The position numbers and the translations under genes were made by a program. The notes under the pieces are model-generated. The model ran no database searches. It was not told the origin of the DNA and was given only the letters and a program-made list of their open reading frames with translations. DNA of 64,000 nucleotides, from NCBI RefSeq assembly GCF_022760755.1, contig NZ_JAIVFP010000001.1, positions 1,282,001 through 1,346,000 of the forward strand, written 5' to 3'. This document shows, piece by piece, positions 8,343 through 15,601 of this stretch (position 1 is its first letter; each line of letters begins with the position of its first letter). The DNA comes from Candidatus Rhodoblastus alkanivorans. Lineage in GTDB: Bacteria; Pseudomonadota; Alphaproteobacteria; Rhizobiales; Beijerinckiaceae.

Positions 8343-9035
8343 GTGGCGATCGCAAATAGAAAAAAACCGCGCGGAAGCGCCAAATTGATGAAAAAGCTCG
8401 CCGCCGACGGCAAGGTGGCGATCATTGGCAATCTCAAGGGCGGCTGCGGCAAAAGCACCATCGCCTTCAACCTTGCCGTGTGGCTGGCCGCCGCGGGCGA
8501 TCATCCCGTGCTGGTCGATCTCGATCCGCAGAAAACCTTGACCGATCTCGTGTCGGTGCGCGAGGAGATTGGCGCGACGCCGCAGGTCGCGCCTCCGGCA
8601 GACACTCTGTCCGCCGCGGAGGGGCGTCGGATTCTGGTGGATTTCGGCGCCGCCGACGCGGCGCGCATGGCGCAGGTCATTCCGGAGGCGGATCTCGTTC
8701 TCATACCGGTTTTGCCGAGCCAGGCCGACGTCTGGGCGACCCAGCGCTATCTCAAACTGGTGCTGGCGCATCGCAAGGCCAGCGCCCGCATCGCCTTCTT
8801 TGTCAATCGCGCCGAATCCGTCGAAACATCGCGCGAAACCCGGGAGACTGTCGCCGTCCTCAAAGCCATGGCCGGCATGTGTGACAACGCCGTCGTGCTC
8901 CCGACCGTGCTCGGCCGGCGGGTGGCTTATTGCCGCAGCCTCAGCGAAGGCCTCGGCGTGTTCGAGATGAAGGGCCAGACAAAGGCGGCGGGGGAATTCG
9001 AACGCTTCGCCGCCTCGGTCGCGGCCTTGCTTTGA
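8343..9035 (+). CDS. Orphan ParA/MinD-like ATPase
   Basis: A 230-residue P-loop ATPase of the ParA/MinD class. It has the deviant Walker A KGGCGKST (about residues 32-39) with its signature Lys, Walker A' VLVDLDPQ, and a Walker B Asp in RILVDFGA. It lacks the N-terminal HTH of plasmid ParA and the C-terminal amphipathic helix of MinD. No parB gene or parS-like array lies nearby, so it is an orphan, the type used to position cargo such as chemoreceptor arrays, carboxysomes or storage granules. GTG 8343 (GGGAGG four bases upstream) is chosen over ATG 8388. Context couples it to the membrane TPR protein before it and the membrane coiled-coil protein after it. Confidence 0.85.
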   Translation: MAIANRKKPRGSAKLMKKLAADGKVAIIGNLKGGCGKSTIAFNLAVWLAAAGDHPVLVDLDPQKTLTDLVSVREEIGATPQVAPPADTLSAAEGRRILVDFGAADAARMAQVIPEADLVLIPVLPSQADVWATQRYLKLVLAHRKASARIAFFVNRAESVETSRETRETVAVLKAMAGMCDNAVVLPTVLGRRVAYCRSLSEGLGVFEMKGQTKAAGEFERFAASVAALL

Positions 9036-9063
9036 GCTTCGGCCCAAGAAGGGAAAATAATCC

Positions 9064-9654
9064 ATGCCCTCGACGCAAGACCCGGCCAAAGTCGAAATGG
9101 TCAAAGACTATCCCAAGCATGTTTTCCCGGACCCTCCGGAACGACCGCCGGAATATGTCGCCTATCTTGACAAGGCGGCCATGGCGCTGCGCTCTGTTCG
9201 GCTGGTGGTCTATGCCGGTCTCGGCGCCTTCGTCCTGTTGGCGGCCTATGGCTTTTTCCTGATCTATCTGCTGACCAGCGACGCGCGCATCATGGCGGAG
9301 CAGACCCAGCGCATGACCGCTCAAATGGATGTGATGTCGCAGCAGATGCGATTGATCGCCACCATCATGGGCGACATGGAAACAAATATCGGCGGAATGC
9401 GCGCCGATCTGGGCGGCATGAGAAGCGATCTGGGCAATATGCGCGCGAATTTCCAGGAGATGAACCGACATGTGGCCGCGGTCGAAGCCTCCACCCGCGA
9501 AATGTCCTTGACCGTCGCCCTCATCCAGCATTCGGCCCGCAATCTCGACGCCAGCATTGGGCCCGCGATGGGCACGATGAACAATTTCATGCCCTTCGGC
9601 GCCGGGGGCAACCGCTGGCCGGGCGCGCCCCCCTTCGCGCCAATGCCGCGATAG
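9064..9654 (+). CDS. Single-span membrane protein with Met-rich heptad repeats
   Basis: A 196-residue protein. A Pro-rich N-terminal region precedes one membrane span (about residues 48-70), then a long Met-rich helix (75-155) that includes three near-identical heptads of the G(G/N)MR(A/S)(D/N)(L/F) type at about residues 110-130, then a Pro/Gly/Met tail ending FAPMPR. The helix is probably a periplasmic coiled coil. No known family is recognised. It starts 28 bp after the ParA-like stop and is presumably its operon partner; it could receive the ATPase at the membrane or contact the exported Gly-rich proteins, whose composition its tail resembles. Confidence 0.7.
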   Translation: MPSTQDPAKVEMVKDYPKHVFPDPPERPPEYVAYLDKAAMALRSVRLVVYAGLGAFVLLAAYGFFLIYLLTSDARIMAEQTQRMTAQMDVMSQQMRLIATIMGDMETNIGGMRADLGGMRSDLGNMRANFQEMNRHVAAVEASTREMSLTVALIQHSARNLDASIGPAMGTMNNFMPFGAGGNRWPGAPPFAPMPR

Positions 9655-9670
9655 GATGCGAACGCGCCCT

Positions 9671-9688
9671 GACGTTCTCCGAAACGTC
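9671..9688 (+). terminator. Short hairpin after the coiled-coil gene
   Basis: GACGTT and AACGTC flank a 6-base loop 17 bases after the stop at 9654. The stem is only 6 bp and no T-run follows, so termination is uncertain. Confidence 0.3.
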
Positions 9689-9771
9689 ATCCAGCCGTAG
9701 CGAAACTGTCGGCGAAAAGGAATTTAACGGTTCCGGCGCGGCCCGCGCCTCAAAGCGTCGCGAGCCGCGTC

Positions 9772-10527
9772 ATGCAGGGACTGCCCGAGATCAATGCCCG
9801 TTATTGGCTGCTTCTGCTGATCGCGAGCGTCTGCGGGACAAATCTCGGCGATCTGGCGTCGGACAAGCTGGGCCTCGGCTTTCTCGGGGCTTTTGCGATT
9901 TTTTCCGTTATTTTCCTGAGTATGGCGGTGGCCTCGCGCCGTATCGCCTTCCTGGGCGAAGCCTATTATTGGGTGGCGATCGTCGTTTCGCGCGCCGGCG
10001 CGACCGATGTCGCGGACTTCGCCACCCATCAGCTGCGTCTCTCCTATCCCGCGCTGATCATTGGATCCCTGGCCGTTCTGGTCGCAACGCTGGCGATCAC
10101 GGGGCGCCTCGGTCAGAACACGATCAGGACGGTCGACGCCGCCGACGGCCCCGCGATGGCGTTCCCCACGGCCAATGCCGCCTATTGGACGGCGATGATC
10201 CTCGCCAACGCTTTCGGGACCATCGCTGGCGATTATCTGGCCGACGAGCTGAGGTTCGGCGTCGGCCAGGCCATGCTGCTCACCGCTCCGGCGGCGGCCG
10301 TCGCCGTCATGCTGCGCGTCGCCGGCCAGTCTTCATCCAAATTCGGCTATTGGGCCGTGGTTCTGCTGATCCGCGCCGTCGCGACCAATCTCGGCGATTA
10401 TCTCGCCGATGGCCTCGGCCTCGGTTTTTCCGTTTCCTGCGGCGCCGCGTTTCTTCTTCTCGCGCTGCTCATTCTCGCGCTGCTCACCTCTGCCTGGCCG
10501 CGCATGCGCGCCGCCGAGGCCCGTTGA
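9772..10527 (+). CDS. DUF347-type repeat membrane protein (COG4705-like)
   Basis: A 251-residue integral membrane protein built of four similar units, each starting with an aromatic-Trp pair and carrying a Gly/Ala-Thr...(G/A)D signature two turns on: YWLLLLIASVCGTNLGD, YYWVAIVVSRAGATDVAD, YWTAMILANAFGTIAGDYLAD and YWAVVLLIRAVATNLGDYLAD. This internal fourfold repeat is characteristic of the DUF347 family, whose biochemical role is not established. About eight membrane segments are expected. The conserved Asp in every repeat suggests ion or metal handling, which is inference. Same strand as the ParA-type genes but 117 bp away. Confidence 0.75.
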   Translation: MQGLPEINARYWLLLLIASVCGTNLGDLASDKLGLGFLGAFAIFSVIFLSMAVASRRIAFLGEAYYWVAIVVSRAGATDVADFATHQLRLSYPALIIGSLAVLVATLAITGRLGQNTIRTVDAADGPAMAFPTANAAYWTAMILANAFGTIAGDYLADELRFGVGQAMLLTAPAAAVAVMLRVAGQSSSKFGYWAVVLLIRAVATNLGDYLADGLGLGFSVSCGAAFLLLALLILALLTSAWPRMRAAEAR

Positions 10528-10558
10528 CCTGAAAGGTGGAATCCGCGCGCCACCGCCA

Positions 10559-10807
10559 TCAGTAATGATGATGATAGTGGTGGTAGCGGTGATGATGATA
10601 ATGGCGGCAGCCGCCGCGCAGGCCGCATGAGATTGTCGGGCCCGCGGTATAGCCGACGACGCCGCCGGCGACGGCGCCGACCGGGCCGCCGACAATCGCG
10701 CCCGCGCCGGCGCCGAGGGCGCCGTCAACCAGGCGGCCGGCATAGGCGGTCGCGCCAATCATCGACATTCCAAGACTCAGCGCCAGGATCAAGAATTTTT
10801 TGGCCAT
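10559..10807 (-). CDS. Small exported glycine-zipper protein with a His/Tyr-rich tail
   Basis: An 82-residue protein with a signal peptide (MAKKFLILALSLGMSMIGATAYA). It then has a glycine-zipper segment (GALGAGAGAIVGGPVGAVAGGVVGYTAG) and a C-terminal His/Tyr cluster (CRHYHHHRYHHYHHHY). GGAGG five bases upstream fixes ATG 10807. The zipper suggests membrane insertion or oligomerisation and the His-rich tail suggests metal binding; neither is proven. It is convergent with the DUF347-type gene. Confidence 0.75.
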   Translation of the reverse strand: MAKKFLILALSLGMSMIGATAYAGRLVDGALGAGAGAIVGGPVGAVAGGVVGYTAGPTISCGLRGGCRHYHHHRYHHYHHHY

Positions 10808-11440
10808 TTTTTCCTCCATTCTTTCAAATGAGTCGTAGCGGCGGCGAGCGCGCCGCCCAAATCAGGAACAAGCGGTTCATATTCGACGAACACTCGATAT
10901 GGCGAATTGTTCCAGCTTGAGTGGAAAGACTTTGCCGGTCAGAAGCGCGACAGCGCTCGCGCCGGCAATGAACGCAAATATTCGTTGCATTCCTCGCCCC
11001 GACAACACTCTGCGCGAGCTTCAGTCGGCGATTTGGAAAGAAAATCCAGTCAAGGAAAAAGGCGAGACGAAGGCACTGTCGGCGAGCCGGCTTTTGGGTC
11101 CGCTTTCCCGTCGATTGGCAATGGTTCGATGCGGGCGGCGGCGCAGGTTCGGCGGCGAAGTGGCGGGCAGCGCCCGATGAAGATGAGCACTACGAGATCG
11201 TCATAACCCGTTGATGATTATGCAGATACTCCGAGTTATGCGGCTATCGGCGGGTTTCGGCGGCATTTGGGTGGATAACGGCGGCCATTTCGGACGTTAG
11301 ACGGGGCATTTTTTGCTTTGCCCACTGATCGCTACGATGCAATCGCTCTCTGGATATGCGCTCGTTCAGCCTGCTTAGGTCGGCAACTGGGGCCTTTCCT
11401 GCCTGGCTGCTGTTGCTCGCCCAATATTGAAAGCTGCCAG
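10808..11440. other. Intergenic region, possibly decayed
   Basis: No convincing gene. Two overlapping open frames on the + strand lack ribosome sites and protein-like composition. A third frame ending at 11214 encodes about 40 residues with protein-like character (FWVRFPVDWQWFDAGGG...EHYEIVITR), perhaps the 3' remnant of a lost gene. Confidence 0.5.
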
Positions 11441-11863
11441 CTATCGGAGGGCATTTGCCAACCGCATTAGCATGGTTGCAACAAGCTGAGGATCGAGCGG
11501 CGCCGCGGCATCGACAAGGCGCTTTTCGGCATCGGCAACGATTTCAGAGGCTGCCTCCAGGGCTTGATCGCCCGAGGGCGTCAACTCGGTCTTCTGAACG
11601 CGCCCGTGCTCTGGATGGGGAGTGCGCTTGATGAAACCCGACTTCTCGAGCGTGACGAGAATCGCCTGCATTGTCTGCGGCGTGATGAAGGCTTGGCGCG
11701 CCAGCGCGGCGTTCGAAGCTCCGGGTTCGACCTTCAAGTAGGCGAGCACCGCATATTGTGGCGTGGTCAGGCCGATCCGGCGCAATTCCGCATCCATGCG
11801 CGTCCGGAGCGCCTGTTGGGCCAGCTTCAGCGCGAAGCCTATCGTCGCATAGGGGTCGTCCAT
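11441..11863 (-). CDS. MarR-family transcriptional regulator
   Basis: A 140-residue winged-helix repressor of the MarR family. N-terminal dimer helix, then the HTH and wing (LTTPQYAVLAYLKVEPGASNAALARQAFITPQTMQAILVTLEKSGFIKR, then the DxR-like HPEHGR.Q of the wing), and a C-terminal dimer helix. It is divergent from a VOC protein and an NmrA-type reductase across an 87-bp gap containing a perfect inverted repeat, so it most likely represses both itself and those genes in response to a phenolic, oxidant or electrophile. Confidence 0.9.
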   Translation of the reverse strand: MDDPYATIGFALKLAQQALRTRMDAELRRIGLTTPQYAVLAYLKVEPGASNAALARQAFITPQTMQAILVTLEKSGFIKRTPHPEHGRVQKTELTPSGDQALEAASEIVADAEKRLVDAAAPLDPQLVATMLMRLANALR

Positions 11864-11900
11864 CAGTAAACTCGCATTGACATATCAGGGCCCTTACATT

Positions 11901-11918
11901 ATATCAGCGCACTGATAT
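11901..11918. promoter_or_regulatory. Probable MarR operator
   Basis: ATATCAG and CTGATAT form a perfect 7-bp inverted repeat around CGCA, centred between the divergent MarR and VOC genes. A further half-site ATATCAG lies at 11882-11888, next to the marR start. Size and position fit a MarR dimer site. Confidence 0.7.
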
Positions 11919-11950
11919 TATCAAATCCAACAATACAAGGAAACCCCGTC

Positions 11951-12322
11951 ATGCCGCATCTGATCGGACCTGATTTCATTGGCATTCAAGTCAAGGACAT
12001 TGAAGCCGCGCGCGCCTTCTACACGCACGTCGTCGGGCTTCGCCCCGCGTCAATGAGTCCGCCGGGAGCCATCGTGTTCGATACCAAGCCGGTTCCGTTT
12101 GCCGTCCGCACGCCTGTTATCGACCTGGGGGCGACCGACAAGCTGGGCAGGGGCATTGCCATCTGGTTCGGCTGTGACGACGCTGATGCACTGCACGACC
12201 ACCTCGTCGATCAAGGCATCGAAATCGAGTTCGCTCCAAAGGACGGGCCGTTCGGCCGATATTTCGCGTTCCGCGATCCGTTCGGCTACTCGATCACGGC
12301 CCATACGGTCATGAAGTCCTGA
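11951..12322 (+). CDS. VOC superfamily (glyoxalase/bleomycin-resistance-like) protein
   Basis: A 123-residue protein with a single VOC module pair. It opens with IGPDFIGIQVKDIEAARAFYTHVVGL, the typical first beta-alpha unit, and ends with the FRDPFGYSITAHT strand. Metal ligand positions look incomplete, so catalysis cannot be assumed. Members include glyoxalases, dioxygenases and drug-binding proteins. It lies directly downstream of the putative MarR operator and 22 bp upstream of the NmrA-type reductase, so the pair is probably a detoxification operon under MarR control. Confidence 0.85.
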   Translation: MPHLIGPDFIGIQVKDIEAARAFYTHVVGLRPASMSPPGAIVFDTKPVPFAVRTPVIDLGATDKLGRGIAIWFGCDDADALHDHLVDQGIEIEFAPKDGPFGRYFAFRDPFGYSITAHTVMKS

Positions 12323-12344
12323 TTTGGCGACCAAGGAAAACGAC

Positions 12345-13256
12345 ATGACGAACTCCAACCGGCCTCGACTCTTTGTCACCGGCTCGACCGGCGCGCTCGG
12401 CCGCCTCGTGATCACAGAACTTCTCAAGAGAGTTCCGGCGAGCAGCATCGTTGCGGGCGTCCGGTCGCTTGACCACGACGTCGCCAAGCAGATCGCCGCG
12501 CATGGCGTCGAACTCCGCATCGCTGACTATTCGCGGCCCGACACCCTCCTGGCGGCTTTCGCCGGCATCGACAGGCTGTTGCTGATCTCGTCGAGCGCAC
12601 AGCGTGACCGCGTTTCCCAACACCAGAATGTCATCGAGGCCGCGAAGGCTGCAGGCGTCGGCTTGTTCGCCTATACGAGCCTGCTTCATGCCGACACCTC
12701 ACCCCTCGGTCTTGGTGAGGACCATCTGCGGACCGAAGCCCTTCTGAAAGCGTCTGGCCTTCCGGTCGTGCTGCTGCGGCATGGGTGGTACATGGAGAAC
12801 CACATGGCGGCGGTGCCCCCGGCGCTTCATCACGGGGCGGTGATCGGCAGTGCGGGCGAAGGGCGGTTCTCAACCGCCACCCGTGCTGACTTCGCCGAAT
12901 CCGCAGCCATAGTACTCTCGACCGAGGGTCACGCGGGACGCATCTACGAGTTGGCGGGCGACCAAAGCTACAGCTTGGCCGATGTTGCCGACGCGATCGC
13001 CGCGTCTGCCGGCAAGCCCATAGTCTATAAGGATATGCCCGGCGCGGTCTTCAAGAATGCGCTCATCGGTATGGGTCTCCCCGAGAGCGTGGCCGAACTT
13101 ATCGCGGACTCCGATGTCGCGGCTTCCAAGGGGGCATTAGAAGACAATGGCCGCCAACTCAGCGCACTGATCGGCCGCCCGACGGCTGATTATCGTCAGG
13201 TGGTTGAACAGACGGTCCGTGGCGGTAGCGTCCACGAAGGTGGTGGAGATTTCTGA
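12345..13256 (+). CDS. NmrA-like NAD(P)-binding quinone oxidoreductase-type protein, 3' end replaced by an IS end
   Basis: Atypical SDR (NmrA/QOR2 type) with an N-terminal Rossmann motif (VTGSTGALGRLV), FAYTSLLHAD and the C-terminal LIGRPTADYRQVVEQ characteristic of the family. It probably reduces quinones or senses NADP(H). ATG 12345 has AAGGA upstream; a TTG at 12324 is the alternative. The last ~11 codons (after about 13220) lie inside the terminal inverted repeat of the IS256-family element, so the native C-terminus has been lost and replaced by IS-encoded residues. The protein is only slightly shortened and may still fold. Confidence 0.85.
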   Translation: MTNSNRPRLFVTGSTGALGRLVITELLKRVPASSIVAGVRSLDHDVAKQIAAHGVELRIADYSRPDTLLAAFAGIDRLLLISSSAQRDRVSQHQNVIEAAKAAGVGLFAYTSLLHADTSPLGLGEDHLRTEALLKASGLPVVLLRHGWYMENHMAAVPPALHHGAVIGSAGEGRFSTATRADFAESAAIVLSTEGHAGRIYELAGDQSYSLADVADAIAASAGKPIVYKDMPGAVFKNALIGMGLPESVAELIADSDVAASKGALEDNGRQLSALIGRPTADYRQVVEQTVRGGSVHEGGGDF

Positions 13257-14624
13257 GTGAAGCCGGCGGGCGGAGCTCCGCTTAGCGGAGCCCGCCGGCG
13301 GGCCGGGGCGGTCACCGCGCCCTCTTTGGTTATGGTCGAGTTGCTGAAGCTTGACCCCACCGAAACGAGGACATGATGACCGACGACACAATGGCATTTC
13401 TTCATCAACTGCGCGAGCGCGGCGGGGAGGACCTCCTGAAGGACCTCGCCGAAGCGGTGTTGCAGAAGCTGATGGATTTTGACGTCGACAACCTGATCGG
13501 CGCCGGACGCTACGAGCGTTCAGATGTGCGCACGACGCAGCGCAACGGCTATCGCCCGCGCGAACTCGACACCCGGCTCGGCACGCTGGAACTCAAAATC
13601 CCGAAGCTGCGCAAGGGCAGCTATTTTCCTGGCTTCCTCGAACCGCGCAAGACCGCCGAGCGCGCGCTTGTCGCCGTCATTCAGGAGGCCTGGATCCAGG
13701 GCGTTTCGACACGCAAGGTCGACGATCTCGTTCAGGCGATGGGCATGTCGGGCATCTCGAAAAGCCAGGTGTCGAAGCTCTGCGAGGACATCGACGAGCG
13801 GGTGAACTCGTTCCTCGATCGCAAGCTCGAAGGCGAGTGGCCCTATCTTTGGCTCGACGCGACCTATCTGAAAGTGCGCGAGAACGGCCGGATCGTCTCG
13901 GTCGCCGCAATAATAGCCACAGCGGTGAACGGCGAAGGGCGGCGTGAGATCATTGGGCTCGGGCTGGGGCCGTCGGAGGCGGCGGTGTTTTGGCTCGGCT
14001 TCCTGCGCTCGCTGGAAAGCCGCGGCCTCAAGGGCGTCAAGCTGGTCATCTCCGATGCGCATGAAGGCCTGAAAGCGGCTATCGCCCAAGTCTTCAAGGC
14101 GAGTTGGCAGCGTTGCCGGGTGCACTTCATGCGCAATGCGCTCGCTCATGTTTCCAAAGCGCATCATGGCATGGTGTCGGCGGCGATCCGCTCCGTCTTT
14201 GCCCAGGAGGATCAGGCCGCTGCGTCACGGACCTGGCGCCAGGTCGCCGACCAATTGCGGGCGCGATTTTCGCGGCTGGCCGATATGCTGGACGCCGCCG
14301 AGGCCGACGTGCTCGCCTTCATGGCGTTTCCCCGCGCGCATTGGCCGAAGCTGCATTCCACCAACCCGATCGAGCGCCTCAACAAGGAGGTGAAACGGCG
14401 CGCCGACGTGGTCGGCATTTTCCCCAACGAAACTTCGATCAGGCGGCTCCTCGGCGCCATCCTGCTCGAACAAAATGATGAGTGGCAATTACAGCATCGC
14501 TACATGAGCCTGGAGACGATGGCCGGCCTCGCCGACGAAGCCGCCGCGCCGCCAAAAATCGCAGCCTGAGAAAAGGCGCAACGACCGCCCCACAATTTCC
14601 ACCACCTTGACGGACGTGACCTCC
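13221..14624 (+). mobile_element. IS256-family insertion sequence
   Basis: About 1.4 kb, bounded by imperfect inverted repeats of roughly 29 bp (13221-13249 and the complement of 14596-14624) that share the run AAGGTGGTGGA and most neighbouring bases. One complete transposase lies inside. A strong GC-rich hairpin sits near the left end at 13263-13298. No 8-9 bp target duplication is visible beside the repeats, so a deletion or recombination followed insertion, or the true ends lie a few bases off. Confidence 0.8.
13373..14569 (+). CDS. IS256-family transposase
   Basis: A 398-residue mutator-type DDE transposase. Landmarks are the N-terminal domain ending GYRPRELDTRLGTLELKIPKLRKGSYFPGFLEPRKTAE, the first catalytic Asp in YLWLDATYLKVRENG, the second in VKLVISDAHEGLKAAI, the C/H region CRVHFMRNALAHV, and the catalytic Glu in HSTNPIERLNKEVKRR. 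Length and motifs are complete, so it is probably active. It starts about 150 bp from the left terminal repeat. Confidence 0.95.
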   Translation: MMTDDTMAFLHQLRERGGEDLLKDLAEAVLQKLMDFDVDNLIGAGRYERSDVRTTQRNGYRPRELDTRLGTLELKIPKLRKGSYFPGFLEPRKTAERALVAVIQEAWIQGVSTRKVDDLVQAMGMSGISKSQVSKLCEDIDERVNSFLDRKLEGEWPYLWLDATYLKVRENGRIVSVAAIIATAVNGEGRREIIGLGLGPSEAAVFWLGFLRSLESRGLKGVKLVISDAHEGLKAAIAQVFKASWQRCRVHFMRNALAHVSKAHHGMVSAAIRSVFAQEDQAAASRTWRQVADQLRARFSRLADMLDAAEADVLAFMAFPRAHWPKLHSTNPIERLNKEVKRRADVVGIFPNETSIRRLLGAILLEQNDEWQLQHRYMSLETMAGLADEAAAPPKIAA

Positions 14625-14670
14625 GTGGCCTCGCGCAGATTCACCCAACCGGCGCCTGAGGGATTGGATC

Positions 14671-15129
14671 ATGACGTTCTGGATGGGTGTTGCATCGGCG
14701 GAACACGCGCGCGGAGGCCGTGACGGTGGCTTTGCTCAACTCGGGCATGGCAAGCATATCGCCGTGAAGTCTCTCAAGAAAGGCGACTGGATCGTCTATT
14801 ACTCTCCGCGCGAGGGCATGGGTGAAGGCGCGACGGTGCAGGCATTCACGACAATCGGTCGTGTTACCTCGGACGCGCCATACCGCTTCGAGCAGGCGAT
14901 GGACTTCAATCCGTACCGCGTCGATGTGGACTATCTGAAGGCTGCCAGGGCATTTCCGATCAGGCCGCTTCTCGGCGATCTGCGGCTGACACGCGATCAC
15001 GATGCCAATTGGGGCATCGTGATGCGCGGCCCGAAGCGGGTGCTTCACGAAGAGGACATGCGCCGAATCGCGGAGGCCATGGGCATTCTGGCGGAATTCG
15101 AGGCTTCCCGAGGCCGACCTAGCGCATAG
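14671..15129 (+). CDS. EVE-domain protein
   Basis: A 152-residue single EVE domain (PUA-like fold): MTFWMGVASAEHARGG...GGFAQLGHGK, KKGDWIVYYSPRE, QAFTTIGRV, NPYRVDVDYL, PIRPLLGDL and NWGIVMRGP appear in the family's order. EVE proteins bind modified bases in DNA or RNA and often act in tRNA modification or anti-phage defence; the ligand here is unknown. TGAGGG lies 8 bases before ATG 14671. It stands alone between the IS256 element and tRNA-Ser. Confidence 0.85.
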   Translation: MTFWMGVASAEHARGGRDGGFAQLGHGKHIAVKSLKKGDWIVYYSPREGMGEGATVQAFTTIGRVTSDAPYRFEQAMDFNPYRVDVDYLKAARAFPIRPLLGDLRLTRDHDANWGIVMRGPKRVLHEEDMRRIAEAMGILAEFEASRGRPSA

Positions 15130-15236
15130 CGGCGATAAGAGGAAATCTCGATAAGATTTCCGTCTGGTTCGCTATACCGCACGGTGGTGTGCGATGATCG
15201 GCGGCAATATCGGGCCATAGAGGGCAATCGGCGGGA

Positions 15237-15328
15237 TGGCGGAGAGGGAGGGATTCGAACCCCCGATACGGTTGCCCGTATGCCGCATTTCGAGTGCGGT
15301 GCGTTAAGCCAGACTCTGCCACCTCTCC
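15237..15328 (-). tRNA. tRNA-Ser (anticodon CGA)
   Basis: A 92-nt class II tRNA reading leftward. The acceptor stem GGAGAGG pairs with CCTCTCC, the anticodon loop CTCGAAA sits on a CCGCA/TGCGG stem, the variable arm is ATACGGGCAACCGTATC, the T-loop is TTCGAAT and CCA is encoded. The D-arm (GCA...CGC) has one mismatch. The 5' part of this gene, from the anticodon stem outward, appears to have been supplied by the island to its right: a second, different 5' half with the same anticodon stem-loop lies at 29276-29320. Confidence 0.93.
15282..15302. repeat. Left attachment core (inside tRNA-Ser)
   Basis: 21 bp identical to 29276-29296, spanning the anticodon stem and loop. The bases beyond it on the island side (the D-arm side) differ between the two copies, marking the crossover zone. 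Confidence 0.8.
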
Positions 15329-15370
15329 GTCGTAACTATCTGTTACTTAAGGACATTCTGTCTGGCTTGA

Positions 15371-15417
15371 TTGTCCCTAATACTGTCCCTATAGATTTCC
15401 CTATCAGGCGTCCCTAT
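15371..15417. repeat. GTCCCTA-type direct repeats near the left end
   Basis: TTGTCCCTA, CTGTCCCTA, TTTCCCTAT and CGTCCCTAT occur at roughly 12-13 bp spacing. Matching copies occur near the right att site. Such clusters suit arm-type sites for the integrase or excisionase. Confidence 0.55.
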
Positions 15418-15467
15418 GGGCAGGAGCGTTGCGGCTCCGGGGCGGTAAATACACAGGGATTCGTTCA

Positions 15468-15527
15468 ATGGCAAGGGGCGACACATATCTCAAAAGGCGG
15501 GGCAACAAATTCAGCGTTCGGTTCCAA
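15468..15527 (+). pseudogene. Integrase (tyrosine recombinase) N-terminal stub
   Basis: ATG 15468 opens MARGDTYLKRRGNKFSVRFQ, which matches the N-terminal segment of phage-type integrases that begin with a YLxRRGxxFxxR pattern. After about 20 codons the frame enters the end of an IS3-family element and stops at 15614. No catalytic domain remains anywhere in the island. Its position next to the left att core is where the island integrase would be expected. Confidence 0.65.
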
Positions 15528-15601
15528 TTGTCCGTCGTCAGAAGATTTGAGACAATTCGCGACGCTCGGGAACGGAGGCTCTGGCTCACTGGGGTTAGAT
15601 T

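Noticed and set aside
10899-11206. Two overlapping small frames on the + strand
   Set aside because: No ribosome site, no protein-like pattern, and they overlap each other.
13263-13298. Strong GC hairpin taken as the terminator of the NmrA-like gene
   Set aside because: It lies inside the IS256 element near its left end, so it belongs to the element rather than to the native gene.
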